Part shown: positions 27,116-34,128 of the stretch, in pieces | How positions within the stretch are numbered: the first letter of the stretch is position 1 | Layout: every line of letters begins with the position of its first letter | Source of the DNA: a virus | Virus record (IMG/VR): IMGVR_UViG_3300047175_000083 | Location: 1 to 54,830 of that record | Strand: one strand, 5' to 3' | DNA: 54,830 nt | Notes under the pieces: generated by a model | What the model saw: the letters and a program-made list of their open reading frames with translations, nothing else | What the model was told of the DNA's origin: nothing | Databases searched by the model: none | Translations under genes and position numbers: made by a program

Positions 27116-28653
27116 CAGTTTCTCCTACCCCAGACGTTGACTTGGCGCGTGCGCGTGGGTAGCGCGATGGCCCGCCGGCCCTTGGATATTTGCCGCACGA
27201 TGTCCTCGTAGAACGTCAGGGCCAACGAGTCGGCCTTGTCCGGGGACGGATAGCCACGGTTTTTCAGATCGCGCTTGGCTTCAAGCTGGATCCGGCTCTT
27301 GCCATCGAATCCGTACTGCAGCGAACACAACTGATCTTCGAGCTCCTGGTCGTCGGGAATCTCGGCGGTTTCGAGCCAGCGGCGCATGCGGCCCCAGAGT
27401 TCGGCGCGCATGTTGTTGTAGGTGGCGTCGTCGCCGGCGGGCTGGGCGACGTTCACCTCGATGAGCGGAAAGCCGTCCACCCGCCTGAGCGCGTCGCAGC
27501 ACGAGGATCCGATGCCGATGGCGTCGACCGCGCACCCCGTGATGTCGCGGTGCTCGTGCCAGACCTCGGTGGTGGCCCGGCTGGCCAGGTCCGGGCCGTC
27601 CAGGCCCGAGTAGCAATACTGCCGCAGCACTTTCTGGCCTTGTCGGACGGTGATGACGCTCGAATCGTCGCCGAAGCGCGCCGGGTCGATGGACATGCGC
27701 TTGGGCAGCGAAATCCACAGGTTACGGTTGAGCTCGCGGCGTCGCGCCTCGCGCACGGTGTCGATCGGGATGAAGTTGGAGACGCCGGACCTGGGTGGCA
27801 GGCCGCGGACGCGGACGCGGAAGAAGTCCGAATCGACGCCGTACTCGGCTTCCCATTGGGCGATCAGCGCCTTGTTGGAGAAGCGGGACGTGCGGGAGTC
27901 GATGGTCTTGGACGACCATTCTTTGCTCTGGAAGCAATCGAAGAATTCGCCCGACGTCTGGGTCGGGTTGCCCATCGCGATCCAGATGATCTGCGTGTCG
28001 ACGTCGGTGAGGGCGCCGCGGCTCACGCGCCAGATCTCATTGTGGATTTCGGAGGCCTCGTCGTAGATCAGCAGGATGCGCCGACCGAGGTTGTGCAGGC
28101 CGGCGAAGCTCGAGGGCGCGTGAACCGACCACGGGATCGCGTCCACCCGCCAGACGCGGCCGAGCTCCTGCCCGGATTTGTCGACGCCCTTGGCGATGAT
28201 CGAACGGCCCTGGACCTCGAACAGGTGTTGGGCTAGGGACATCGAGTGCCACTTGGCCATCTCCGACCAGGTTTTCGTGCGCAGCTGGGGTTCGGTCATC
28301 GCGGTGACGACGCCGCGCGTTCTGGCCATGGTGGACAGGGCCCAATCGACCATCATGCCCACGAAGGCCGATTTTCCGATCCCGTGGCCCGAGCGGCGGG
28401 CCATCTGGATCAGGCATCCCTTGTCGCCGCCGGCGCGCAGCCTCTCTCCGATTTCGCGGAAGGCGTCGAGTTGCCATTCGTCGGGGCCGTCGAACTTCTC
28501 AAGCGGGGTTCCGGCTTCGCCCCAGGGGTAGGCCCACAGCGCAAAACCTTCGGGGTCGTTCTCGAACTCGGCCAGGCGCTCGAGGATTTCGTCGACCGCG
28601 GTATACGCCGGCGAAGCGTTGCGCGGCGCGCGGGATTCGGCTACCGCGGCCAC
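27115..28653 (-). CDS. terL: Terminase large subunit (512 aa)
   Basis: DNA-packaging motor. The ATPase has a Walker A segment ARRSGHGIGKS (G89-S95) and Walker B ILLIYDEAS (residues 193-201, D198/E199). The nuclease half has SIDPARFGDDSS (Asp323), CAVDAIGIGSS (Asp377) and DKADSLAL near the C terminus, giving the expected RNase-H-like acidic cluster. The start is GTG at 28653, four bases after the preceding gene ends. The small subunit is not adjacent; it lies about 16 kb away at 44625-45251. Confidence 0.93.
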   Translation of the reverse strand: MAAVAESRAPRNASPAYTAVDEILERLAEFENDPEGFALWAYPWGEAGTPLEKFDGPDEWQLDAFREIGERLRAGGDKGCLIQMARRSGHGIGKSAFVGMMVDWALSTMARTRGVVTAMTEPQLRTKTWSEMAKWHSMSLAQHLFEVQGRSIIAKGVDKSGQELGRVWRVDAIPWSVHAPSSFAGLHNLGRRILLIYDEASEIHNEIWRVSRGALTDVDTQIIWIAMGNPTQTSGEFFDCFQSKEWSSKTIDSRTSRFSNKALIAQWEAEYGVDSDFFRVRVRGLPPRSGVSNFIPIDTVREARRRELNRNLWISLPKRMSIDPARFGDDSSVITVRQGQKVLRQYCYSGLDGPDLASRATTEVWHEHRDITGCAVDAIGIGSSCCDALRRVDGFPLIEVNVAQPAGDDATYNNMRAELWGRMRRWLETAEIPDDQELEDQLCSLQYGFDGKSRIQLEAKRDLKNRGYPSPDKADSLALTFYEDIVRQISKGRRAIALPTRTRQVNVWGRRN

Positions 28654-28655
28654 GT

Positions 28656-29093
28656 TCAGGTGCCGGCGCGGCGCAGGCCTGTCTGGAAGATGGCGCCGGC
28701 CATGCGCTTGCGTCCCGTCGTGGGTACGCGAGTCTGTTCGCCCTGGTTGTCGGATTGGTTGTCTGCCGGGGCCGTCATGCCGTTGGCCTGGGCGTGGGAT
28801 TTGGACCCCGAAAGCAGGGGCCAGCCTTTGGGTGGGGAGCCCGGGCCTTCGGGTATGGGGTCCATGTTCGCGGCCTTGTACTCCTCGGCCATGGCGTCGC
28901 GGTGCTTGACGTGCGGATGGAGCCCGCGGTCTGACACCAGCTGCCCGGGTTTGATCCCGTCGATGACCCGCTCGGCGCGTTGCGACCCGGTTTCCCGGTT
29001 GGAGGCCACCGTCTGCCCCATGCCGGTTGCCAGGGTGCGCGCCTTCATCTGATCCAGAATGCGCGTGCCGCCGTCTTTCTTGGAGTAGTCCAT
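28656..29093 (-). CDS. Hydrophilic protein upstream of terminase (145 aa)
   Basis: I chose the ATG at 29093 (MDYSKKDGGTRILDQ), which is preceded by GGGGAA; a GTG at 29108 is in frame but lacks a site. The protein is rich in Lys, Gly, Arg and Gln, has no cysteine motif, and ends GRKRMAGAIFQTGLRRAGT. It stands where many phages carry the small terminase, but it lacks the HTH pattern found in the protein at 44625-45251, so I leave it unassigned. Confidence 0.55.
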   Translation of the reverse strand: MDYSKKDGGTRILDQMKARTLATGMGQTVASNRETGSQRAERVIDGIKPGQLVSDRGLHPHVKHRDAMAEEYKAANMDPIPEGPGSPPKGWPLLSGSKSHAQANGMTAPADNQSDNQGEQTRVPTTGRKRMAGAIFQTGLRRAGT

Positions 29094-29173
29094 GGGGTTC
29101 CCCGACACGACAAGGGAGCCCGGCGCCCGGCAGGCGCCGCGGGCGGGCCCGCGCTGGCGCGGAGTGTAGCCGC

Positions 29174-29365
29174 TTACTTATCGACTGGAAAGGGCGCGGG
29201 TCGGATCCCGTCGCGGGCTTCCGGGGCCCTTTTCTGCGGATTGTCCAGGGCCGGGTTGCGCGGCCAGCCCAGGGACCGGGCGTCGACCCCGACCGCGGCC
29301 CATCGGTCGATGTGCTGCCGGATCAGGGGCGAGTTGGGCAGCGGGTCGCCGCGTGGGTGGGCCAT
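29174..29365 (-). CDS. Short conserved-looking protein (63 aa)
   Basis: The ATG at 29365 overlaps the preceding TGA (TGATG), the strongest evidence that this short frame is translated. The sequence begins MAHPRGDPLPNSPLIRQHID and is basic and proline-rich. It resembles the tiny basic proteins seen before terminase genes, without a nameable family. An 80-base gap with GC hairpins separates it from the next gene. Confidence 0.5.
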   Translation of the reverse strand: MAHPRGDPLPNSPLIRQHIDRWAAVGVDARSLGWPRNPALDNPQKRAPEARDGIRPAPFPVDK

Positions 29366-29784
29366 CACGCTTTGCGCAGGAGCTCGACAAACGACGGGCT
29401 CACGATCATCTTTTCGGGCCGGCGGATACGGACGCGCGCGGTGGCGGGCCGCGGCGGCTCGAAGTAGGGCTTGACGCGGGCGGCCCAACGCAGTTCCTCG
29501 CTGGTCACGATCTTCCTGTCCAGAAACGCGCGGGGGTACTCGGCCCGGCTCGTATACATGGTGAATCGGTCGAGCGTGCCGATCTGGCCGTTGCGCACGA
29601 TCCCCTCGGCCATGGCGTCGGCCAGCGAATCGTCCGCGATCAACAGGCCGGCGCAGGTAAACACGCCATTTTGGTCTGGCACCCACAGACCGTCGGGACG
29701 CACGCGCATGATCGAGCTCGCCTTGACCAACGCCGGCGCTGCGCAGGCCGCAAGGATCGCACCCATGAATCCGCGGCGGTTCAT
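29365..29784 (-). CDS. Twin-arginine-signal protein with capsid-like segment (139 aa)
   Basis: The ATG at 29784 overlaps the previous TGA (ATGA). The first 24 residues, MNRRGFMGAILAACAAPALV, are a Tat-type signal: RR followed by xFM, an alanine-rich hydrophobic core and an AxA-like end near residue 22. Residues 64-80 read RNGQIGTLDRFTMYTSR, closely paralleling RNGKVGVVDRFSIYQSR in this phage's coat protein (233-249). It could be an exported or membrane-anchored phage protein, or a virion protein with an unusual N terminus. Both possibilities are open; the signal and the shared segment are directly visible. Confidence 0.7.
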   Translation of the reverse strand: MNRRGFMGAILAACAAPALVKASSIMRVRPDGLWVPDQNGVFTCAGLLIADDSLADAMAEGIVRNGQIGTLDRFTMYTSRAEYPRAFLDRKIVTSEELRWAARVKPYFEPPRPATARVRIRRPEKMIVSPSFVELLRKA

Positions 29785-30062
29785 TCTCTGCGCTCCGGTT
29801 CCTGGAATGCCCATCCGAATTTCAAAGACCCGGGTTTCATGGTCATGATCTGCAGGACCGTCAAAGTGAACGCCTCGGTCTGACCGTGGCAAGTCAACAC
29901 GTAGTGCTGGTCGTTGCGGACGTCCGGGATCATCGACATGCGCTCAACCGGCTGGCGGCACTTGGCGCACCACGGGTACATGCCGAATTCGCAGCCGGGC
30001 GCAACGTCGTGGAGCCAGAGCGCCTTGGCCAGCGACCTGCAGATGCGGTCAATCGTCATCAT
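29781..30062 (-). CDS. Small protein with CxxC motif (93 aa)
   Basis: Starts MMTIDRICRSLAKALWLHD at the overlap with the Tat-signal gene before it, and ends in an ATGA overlap with the one after. It contains WCAKCRQPVERM and, 25 residues on, YVLTCHG, a plausible zinc-binding set. It lies between two proteins with Tat-like signals, so the three are probably co-translated. It has no signal of its own. Confidence 0.6.
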   Translation of the reverse strand: MMTIDRICRSLAKALWLHDVAPGCEFGMYPWCAKCRQPVERMSMIPDVRNDQHYVLTCHGQTEAFTLTVLQIMTMKPGSLKFGWAFQEPERRE

Positions 30063-30496
30063 GCGAACGTACCCAGGACAAAGTTGAACCGCGATTGCGC
30101 CTCGACCTGGCGCGGCGTGCGGCGCTTCGGGGGCGGATAGCGGTAGTCCAGGATCTTGAAGTCGTCGGCGACCCGGGAAAGCGGCTGCGGACCGTTCTGG
30201 CTCCACATGATCGCCTGGTCGTCCGCCATCACGAGGATCCCATCCGGGCGCTTGCACAGGACTTTCCTGTGCACACCCTCCCAAGTTGCGTCGAAGTCCG
30301 GTTGCAAATCCGCACCGGGCCAGAGCTTGCGGGCCTCGGCCTGGGTCGGCATGGCCGTCGCGATGACGATGTCCTGCGCTGCGGGCAGGATGATCGGCCG
30401 AGGTGCCTGCGCAAAGCCCATGAGGGATGTCGCGCGCACGATCGCCGGAGCCGCGCCCAGGGCCAGGATTCCCGCGAGAAAGGATCGACGTTCCAT
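30059..30496 (-). CDS. Twin-arginine-signal protein (145 aa)
   Basis: ATG at 30496 follows a GGAGGGG site. The N terminus MERRSFLAGILALGAAPAIV carries a textbook RRxFL twin-arginine motif, a hydrophobic core and an alanine-proline c-region. The mature part has no transmembrane segment and includes LCKRPDGILVMADDQAIMW. Its signal resembles that of the other Tat-like protein 300 bases downstream (both have APA(I/L)V(R/K)A). Known biology: Tat exports folded proteins across the inner membrane. Export of this protein is inferred; a virion role cannot be excluded. Confidence 0.7.
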   Translation of the reverse strand: MERRSFLAGILALGAAPAIVRATSLMGFAQAPRPIILPAAQDIVIATAMPTQAEARKLWPGADLQPDFDATWEGVHRKVLCKRPDGILVMADDQAIMWSQNGPQPLSRVADDFKILDYRYPPPKRRTPRQVEAQSRFNFVLGTFA

Positions 30497-30538
30497 GGCC
30501 CCTCCGGTCCAGTTACCAGGACCAAAGCCTAGCAGGGT

Positions 30539-30733
30539 TCAGGACTCAAACCAAGCCTTCACCTTGTCCACCACCGACGACATGGTCAGGTGGTGAAACT
30601 CCTCCGGAATCGCCGCGATCTTGGCCTCCACCGCCGCCAGATCCGTCTGCATCGAAACAATCCTCGCCTTTAGCTCGGCCTTCTTCGCCTGCAGGATTTC
30701 GATCAACGTCGGCGGCGCCTGTTCTTCGGTCAC
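30539..30733 (-). CDS. Small coiled-coil protein (64 aa)
   Basis: GTG start at 30733 with AGGAG at 30741-30745 gives MTEEQAPPTLIEILQAKKAE, followed by a coiled coil (KKAELKARIVSMQTDLAAVE) and a C-terminal helix ending KVKAWFES. A longer frame to 30808 exists but has no ribosome-binding site. Small coiled-coil proteins of this type are common in late operons; the function is unknown. Confidence 0.55.
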   Translation of the reverse strand: MTEEQAPPTLIEILQAKKAELKARIVSMQTDLAAVEAKIAAIPEEFHHLTMSSVVDKVKAWFES

Positions 30734-30858
30734 GGCGAAACTCCTGGATCTGGCGCCATTCCTCGTCCGTATACCCGCCCGGCCAGTCATCAGGCGCCAA
30801 CGGCGCAATCCACTCCTCGAACCGCGCCCACCATCTTGCCAGCAAACCCACGAAAAAA

Positions 30859-31281
30859 CTACAACGGGTAAACGACCTGGGACTCCGAACTCACCGGACC
30901 CGTCCCCACCGAATTGGTCGCCGATACCGAAAACCGATGCGCCTTCCCCTTCGTCAAACCCGTCACCGTGATCGGCGAACTCGTCCCCGTCGCCAACTTG
31001 CCCTGCTCATCATCCCGGACAGTGTAAGTGGTCACGCTCACCCCAGCCGGCGCATAAAAAGCCACCGTAGCCGACCCCGATCCCGCCTTCACCCCGGCCA
31101 CCGTCGGCCGGCCAGGAACCGTCACCGCACCCGGTGGCACCGGCGCCGCACCCGGAGGAACCGGAGGTATCGGCCCACCATACACCGTCACCGCATCCAC
31201 CCCGTTCGGATTCAACCCCGAAAACTGACCCGCATCCATCTGGTTCGGCGCGTTCCGACCCGCATCATTGAGCAAAGCCAT
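30859..31281 (-). CDS. Fibronectin type III domain protein, first gene of the late operon (140 aa)
   Basis: Residues 1-45 are a flexible N terminus; 45-56 are Pro-rich. Residues 57-138 form one FN3 domain: PGRPTVAGVKAGSGSATVAF, then SVTTYTVRDDEQG, ITVTGLTKGKAHRFSVSATN and SVGTGPVSSESQVVYP. FN3 modules in phages usually decorate capsids or tails and give weak carbohydrate contacts. It has a good AAGGGGG site and lies about 24 bases from the inferred transcription start, so it should be well expressed late in infection. Confidence 0.8.
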   Translation of the reverse strand: MALLNDAGRNAPNQMDAGQFSGLNPNGVDAVTVYGGPIPPVPPGAAPVPPGAVTVPGRPTVAGVKAGSGSATVAFYAPAGVSVTTYTVRDDEQGKLATGTSSPITVTGLTKGKAHRFSVSATNSVGTGPVSSESQVVYPL

Positions 31282-31311
31282 GACACCCCCTTCGGTGAAA
31301 ATTCCGGCCCA

Positions 31312-31339
31312 ATCCTAACCCCACAAACCCCACTGTCAA
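31312..31339 (-). promoter_or_regulatory. Strong sigma70-type promoter for the late operon
   Basis: On the minus strand TTGACA (31339-31334) and TAGGAT (31317-31312) are separated by 16 bases, upstream of the FN3 gene. The late region runs without an obvious terminator from here through the structural, lysis and junction-spanning genes. The -35 is a perfect match; the -10 matches four of six positions. Confidence 0.7.
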
Positions 31340-31355
31340 TGCGCAGAAATGACCC

Positions 31356-31373
31356 ACGTTCCACATGGAACGT
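31356..31373. promoter_or_regulatory. Palindromic operator-like site upstream of the late promoter
   Basis: ACGTTCCA-CA-TGGAACGT is an inverted repeat with perfect 8-bp arms; outside it, TGACC and GGTCA extend the symmetry imperfectly. It is centred about 25 bases upstream of the -35 box, a position suited to an activator or repressor dimer. Confidence 0.6.
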
Positions 31374-31382
31374 GAGCGGTCA

Positions 31383-31622
31383 CTATCCGCCAGAAAGAGT
31401 CTCCACCAACGCCTCGGGCCGCAATTGCGTCACCCAAAACCCCGCTGCGTTGCGCGCCATCCCGCGCCCCAGCATCTCGGACTCGGTAGCGCACCGCCGT
31501 TCCGGCGTCGCCACACGCCCCACCCAATGCCGCTCAAAAGCCCGCGCCGAATTGAAAAGCCCACCACACCCCGGACATTCGTTCCGGTCGCCACGGAGCG
31601 CGATTTCAGGGTTCGCCCTCAT
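31383..31622 (-). CDS. Small zinc-finger protein, phage FxxH type (79 aa)
   Basis: Contains ECPGCGGLFNSARAFERHW, a C2H2-like finger (CxxC, then FxxxxxFxxH), followed by RRCATESEMLGRGMARNAAG and FWVTQLRPEALVE. This arrangement (finger, RRC, EMxxxG, GxWV) is the hallmark of a family of small phage and prophage zinc-finger proteins. The exact role is unknown, but DNA-binding regulation or nuclease partnership is likely. The gene ends just upstream of the late promoter and palindrome. Confidence 0.75.
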   Translation of the reverse strand: MRANPEIALRGDRNECPGCGGLFNSARAFERHWVGRVATPERRCATESEMLGRGMARNAAGFWVTQLRPEALVETLSGG

Positions 31623-32073
31623 CTTCCTACATCCCCACCAAAAAAAACGATCCTACGATTTCTCCGGATGCTGCGCAAGGCATTCCCAAATGGGGAGAAC
31701 ACCCCGGTTTGCAAAACCACCACAATTTTCGTGTAGGGGCAGATGAACGGGGTAGAGGACCTTTTGGGCCAGGGTTTCGCCTTCGGCCAGGCTCGGGGTT
31801 TCGCTCTTGCGGGCTAAGGGCGTCCGTGCGGGAGGGTCGCGATACTTCTGGAAACGGTCATTTCCAGAACAGCGGATTGCCTTGCATATCAACGGCTTGC
31901 GGCCAGGTTGAAGGCATCAAGGCGGGTCCATGCGCATGCCGGCCGGCATCCCGGGGCAAGCTGGCGTACCTGGGACGGCATCCGGCTGCGCCTCGCACGC
32001 ATGCGCGCCACGCGAGCGGGGCCAGGCCGAGCGGTTGATGGATCGACAGCCCCCCGCGGCCTTTTCCCCATGC

Positions 32074-32124
32074 CGGTGCATCCTCGCGCCCGGCGTCGCG
32101 GTGCATCCTCGGGCTCCGGCGTCG
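32074..32124. repeat. Tandem direct repeat, two units of 25-26 bp
   Basis: CGGTGCATCCTCG followed by a CCGGCGTCG end occurs at 32074-32098 and again at 32099-32124 with a few differences in the middle. It lies in the noncoding stretch next to the replication initiator. Confidence 0.7.
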
Positions 32125-32185
32125 GCCGGGGCACTCGATGCCGTGCGAGCTGCCGCGCCCGGACTCGCTGTGTCTGGGATCTTGC

Positions 32186-32216
32186 CGGGTTTGCCTTTGG
32201 GTTGCGGGTTTGCCTT
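32186..32216. repeat. Two 12-bp direct repeats (CGGGTTTGCCTT)
   Basis: CGGGTTTGCCTT occurs at 32186-32197 and 32205-32216, 19 bases start to start, with a related GGGTTG between them. The periodicity of about two helical turns suits protein binding on one face of DNA. It may be an iteron pair near the replication initiator. Confidence 0.6.
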
Positions 32217-32281
32217 GCCGCTGTCGGCTTTTCGTGCGGTCGAAGTGGTGGCATGTCCCACCCTTGCACGTCCTGGCTGGG

Positions 32282-33127
32282 CTAGATGCCGCCTTGGAAG
32301 GGATTGACGGCGCCGTTGCCTGCATGGGCCGATGCTGGCACCTTGGGCAGGTACAGATCCCGGACGGCATTGCGCCATGTGGCTGCCCAGTCGAGCTTGA
32401 TTCCCTTGGTACCTGGGACGCTGTGCCAGTAGTCGCGGAATTGGAGTGCCCATTCGCTGACCGTGGATGGTTGCACTGGCCTACCTTTGGCTTTGGCTTC
32501 GGCTATCGCCCATGCTTCCCAATCGTCCGGTAGAGCCCATCCCTGGGGCAACCTAGTACCCCTGGGCGGTGCCGTCTTTGCTTTTTCTTTATCCCCTAAC
32601 CCCTTACCCCTTACCCCTTCGGGAACTAGGGTGCCGCTAGTGATAGCGCTAGTGGTACCGCTAGTGGTACCGCTGGTTATCCCCGGGTTATCCTCTGGGG
32701 CTCCGCTGTCATCAGGGGTCGAAAGGTCGAGGTGCTCAAGCAGCTTGGATGCGGCAATTCGCGTCGCCTTGTCCTTGAATCCGAAAGGTTTGATGCAATG
32801 CGACAATGCCCATGATGGGATAGGGCAGCGGGGTTTTAGGCTGTTGATCTTGGCCTGAAACTTGGCCAGTGCGCCATAGGTGACGCCGTTGACTTGGTAC
32901 GGAAGGACGAGCCCTGCATCGGTCAATTCCCCGAGCATCTTGGCTACGGTTTCCTTGTCCCAGGTTTGCAACGGTGCGCATTCCCGGATCGCCCCATACC
33001 CCAATTCGACAAGCCCGTAATCGTCCGCCGCCAGGAGCAGGTGGGTCCACAATCGGTAGGTCTTATCGTGCAAACTGTTGACCGCCTCGCTTGACCGGAT
33101 CCCGGCCCGCAGTACCCGGCTACTCAT
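32282..33127 (-). CDS. Phage replication initiator, lambda-O-like (281 aa)
   Basis: The ATG at 33127 (MSSRVLRAGIRSSEAVNSLH) overlaps the previous gene's stop; a TTG 12 bases upstream is less likely. Residues 10-95 form a winged-helix region typical of phage initiator proteins (YRLWTHLLLAADDYGLVELG, LLGELTDAGLVLPY). A Ser/Thr/Gly-rich linker (TSGTTSGTTSAITSGT) is encoded by tandem DNA repeats. The C terminus FRDYWHSVPGTKGIKLDWAA followed by TWRNAVRDLY is the characteristic domain of phage DNA replication proteins. It would bind the origin and load the helicase encoded at 38312-39277. Confidence 0.8.
   Translation of the reverse strand: MSSRVLRAGIRSSEAVNSLHDKTYRLWTHLLLAADDYGLVELGYGAIRECAPLQTWDKETVAKMLGELTDAGLVLPYQVNGVTYGALAKFQAKINSLKPRCPIPSWALSHCIKPFGFKDKATRIAASKLLEHLDLSTPDDSGAPEDNPGITSGTTSGTTSAITSGTLVPEGVRGKGLGDKEKAKTAPPRGTRLPQGWALPDDWEAWAIAEAKAKGRPVQPSTVSEWALQFRDYWHSVPGTKGIKLDWAATWRNAVRDLYLPKVPASAHAGNGAVNPFQGGI
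32593..32617 (-). other. G-quadruplex motif inside the replication initiator gene
   Basis: The minus strand carries four GGGG runs separated by 3-base loops (TAA, TAA, TTA), with the complementary CCCC runs at 32593-32596, 32600-32603, 32607-32610 and 32614-32617. This is an ideal intramolecular G4 sequence. It lies 16 bases from the 12-bp tandem repeats in the same gene. Confidence 0.8.
32633..32680. repeat. Four 12-bp tandem repeats, candidate origin iterons
   Basis: Units of the form (A/G)(C/G)CGCTAGTGGT at 32633-32644, 32645-32656, 32657-32668 and a more diverged 32669-32680 lie in the linker-encoding part of the initiator gene. Lambda carries its origin as tandem iterons inside gene O, next to an AT-rich tract; here an A/T-richer stretch and a G4 motif lie alongside. 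I infer a replication origin. Confidence 0.65.
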
Positions 33128-33356
33128 TGCGCGCCCCAATGGGCAGAGCTTCTACCTGATCCCGGAACAGTTGGTACAGGGACACGAACCGCGTGCCGTC
33201 CTGTTCAATGACTTCAAGCCGGGTTTCCCGGCACTCTGGCAACGCTTGCAATGCACGCCCCCCTATGGACTGAAACGTGGGTGCGGGTATCGGTGATAGG
33301 GCACCGAAGCGTGCAGCTGGCCGGCCGTTCGTTTTCCCCGCGCAGACGGGGAGCAT
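33120..33356 (-). CDS. Small protein upstream of the replication initiator (78 aa)
   Basis: I favour the ATG at 33356 (MLPVCAGKTNGRPAARFG), which has GAAGG upstream; longer readings up to 33539 would run into the divergent promoter. The C-terminal half, ECRETRLEVIEQDGTRFVSL then YQLFRDQVEALPIG, looks like a genuine beta-hairpin and helix. It overlaps the initiator start and may be a small regulator. No HTH is evident. Confidence 0.5.
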   Translation of the reverse strand: MLPVCAGKTNGRPAARFGALSPIPAPTFQSIGGRALQALPECRETRLEVIEQDGTRFVSLYQLFRDQVEALPIGARNE

Positions 33357-33482
33357 ACCGGCGCCTTCGCGCGCGCGCCACGGTACGCGCCTGGTCGCCA
33401 TCGTTCCGTTCGGTAGCGCACCCTCCGGACCGCCGGCCGGCGAGCCTGCGCGCGCCCTATTTTTCAAAGGGTTACATGGCGC

Positions 33483-33512
33483 TTGACTCCCGCACGGTTG
33501 TATGCACATAAT
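33483..33512 (+). promoter_or_regulatory. Early rightward promoter
   Basis: TTGACT (33483-33488) and CATAAT (33507-33512) with an 18-base spacer precede the plus-strand early operon. Inverted ACGGTT (33494-33499) and AACCGT (33517-33522) flank the -10 element and may form an operator. The AACCGTA motif recurs in the leaders described next. Confidence 0.7.
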
Positions 33513-33526
33513 AGCGAACCGTATGC

Positions 33527-33555
33527 CTATGGTGGGCATGCGCTAACCGTAGGAG
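33527..33555 (+). promoter_or_regulatory. Early leader element, degenerate copy
   Basis: Contains ATGGTGG, then CTAACCGTAGGAG, ending in the Shine-Dalgarno of the RadC-like gene. It shares its core with two longer identical copies at 34885-34921 and 35218-35254. Confidence 0.6.
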
Positions 33556-33564
33556 TTACCCCTG

Positions 33565-34128
33565 ATGTCCGACCTTTTGAAGGGCGAGTTACCCGCGCCC
33601 GACCTTTCCCGCCCGACCCCGGCGCAACGCAAGAGCCGCGCCCGCAAAGCCCGCCCCGTTCCGCCCGCAGTGGTGTATGCCGATGACGCGCAAGAGGATG
33701 CGACCATTGCCGCTGCGCTCGACATTCTCGCCCGCAGGATGGGCTCGCGCGGGTCCGTCATGGACTCGCCCTCTGCAGTGCGCACGTATTGCCAACTGTC
33801 CATTGCGGACAAGGATCACGAAGTATTCGGTGTCCTGTTCCTCGACGCCCAGAACCGCCTGATCGCCTCGGAGTGCATGTTCCGCGGCACGCTCACGCAA
33901 ACGTCGGTGTACCCGCGCGAAGTGATAAAGGCTGCACTCGGCCACAACGCCGCCGCCCTCATCCTGTACCACAACCATCCGAGCGGGCTTTGCGAGCCCT
34001 CCCGGGCTGACGAGGTGCTGACTCGCACGCTTGCCACCGCGTGCGCCCTTGTCGATGTCCGCGTCCTGGATCACATGGTGGTAACTCCGACCGCCTGCGC
34101 CTCGTTCGCGGAAAGGGGCATGCTATGA
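33565..34128 (+). CDS. RadC-family JAMM-domain protein (187 aa)
   Basis: First gene of the early operon, with a GTAGGAG site. Residues 1-40 are a basic tail. The C-terminal 120 residues form a RadC/JAB-like domain with Glu103 (ASECMFRG), YHNHPSG (His136 and His138) and SRAD (Ser146, Asp149), the full JAMM metal-binding set. RadC-like proteins in phages and islands are linked to DNA repair and anti-restriction but the reaction is not settled. The conserved metal site suggests that it is active. Confidence 0.85.
   Translation: MSDLLKGELPAPDLSRPTPAQRKSRARKARPVPPAVVYADDAQEDATIAAALDILARRMGSRGSVMDSPSAVRTYCQLSIADKDHEVFGVLFLDAQNRLIASECMFRGTLTQTSVYPREVIKAALGHNAAALILYHNHPSGLCEPSRADEVLTRTLATACALVDVRVLDHMVVTPTACASFAERGML

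Larger units (their letters stand above)
31623..32281. other. About 660 bases without a convincing gene
   Basis: Several frames are open on both strands but are arginine/proline-rich in a way expected from GC-rich noncoding DNA, and none has a good ribosome-binding site or a recognisable motif. The possible candidates are a 79-residue minus-strand frame at 31653-31892 and three overlapping minus frames between 31858 and 32453. It holds a tandem repeat (32074-32124) and two 12-bp direct repeats (32186-32216), and adjoins the replication initiator gene, so it may be part of an origin or regulatory region. Confidence 0.5.

Noticed and set aside
28656-29093. Small terminase candidate next to terL
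   Set aside because: It has no helix-turn-helix or coiled-coil multimerisation pattern, whereas the protein at 44625-45251 has both.
30546-30851. 101-codon minus-strand frame beginning VGLLARWWARFEEWIAP overlapping the 64-residue coiled-coil gene
   Set aside because: The first 40 residues look protein-like, but there is no ribosome-binding site and the rest is glycine-rich shadow of the coiled-coil gene, which has a good site of its own. A short upstream gene cannot be fully excluded.
31356-31373. Plasmid-type parS partition site
   Set aside because: The palindrome is vaguely similar, but it differs from the TGTTNCACGTGAAACA consensus at central positions and no ParA/ParB genes are present.
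31653-31892. 79-codon minus-strand frame in the gene-poor stretch
   Set aside because: No ribosome-binding site and no recognisable motif. Its composition resembles translated noncoding DNA.
31858-32453. Three overlapping minus-strand and several plus-strand frames
   Set aside because: They are mutually exclusive, Arg/Pro-rich, and none has a clear start signal.
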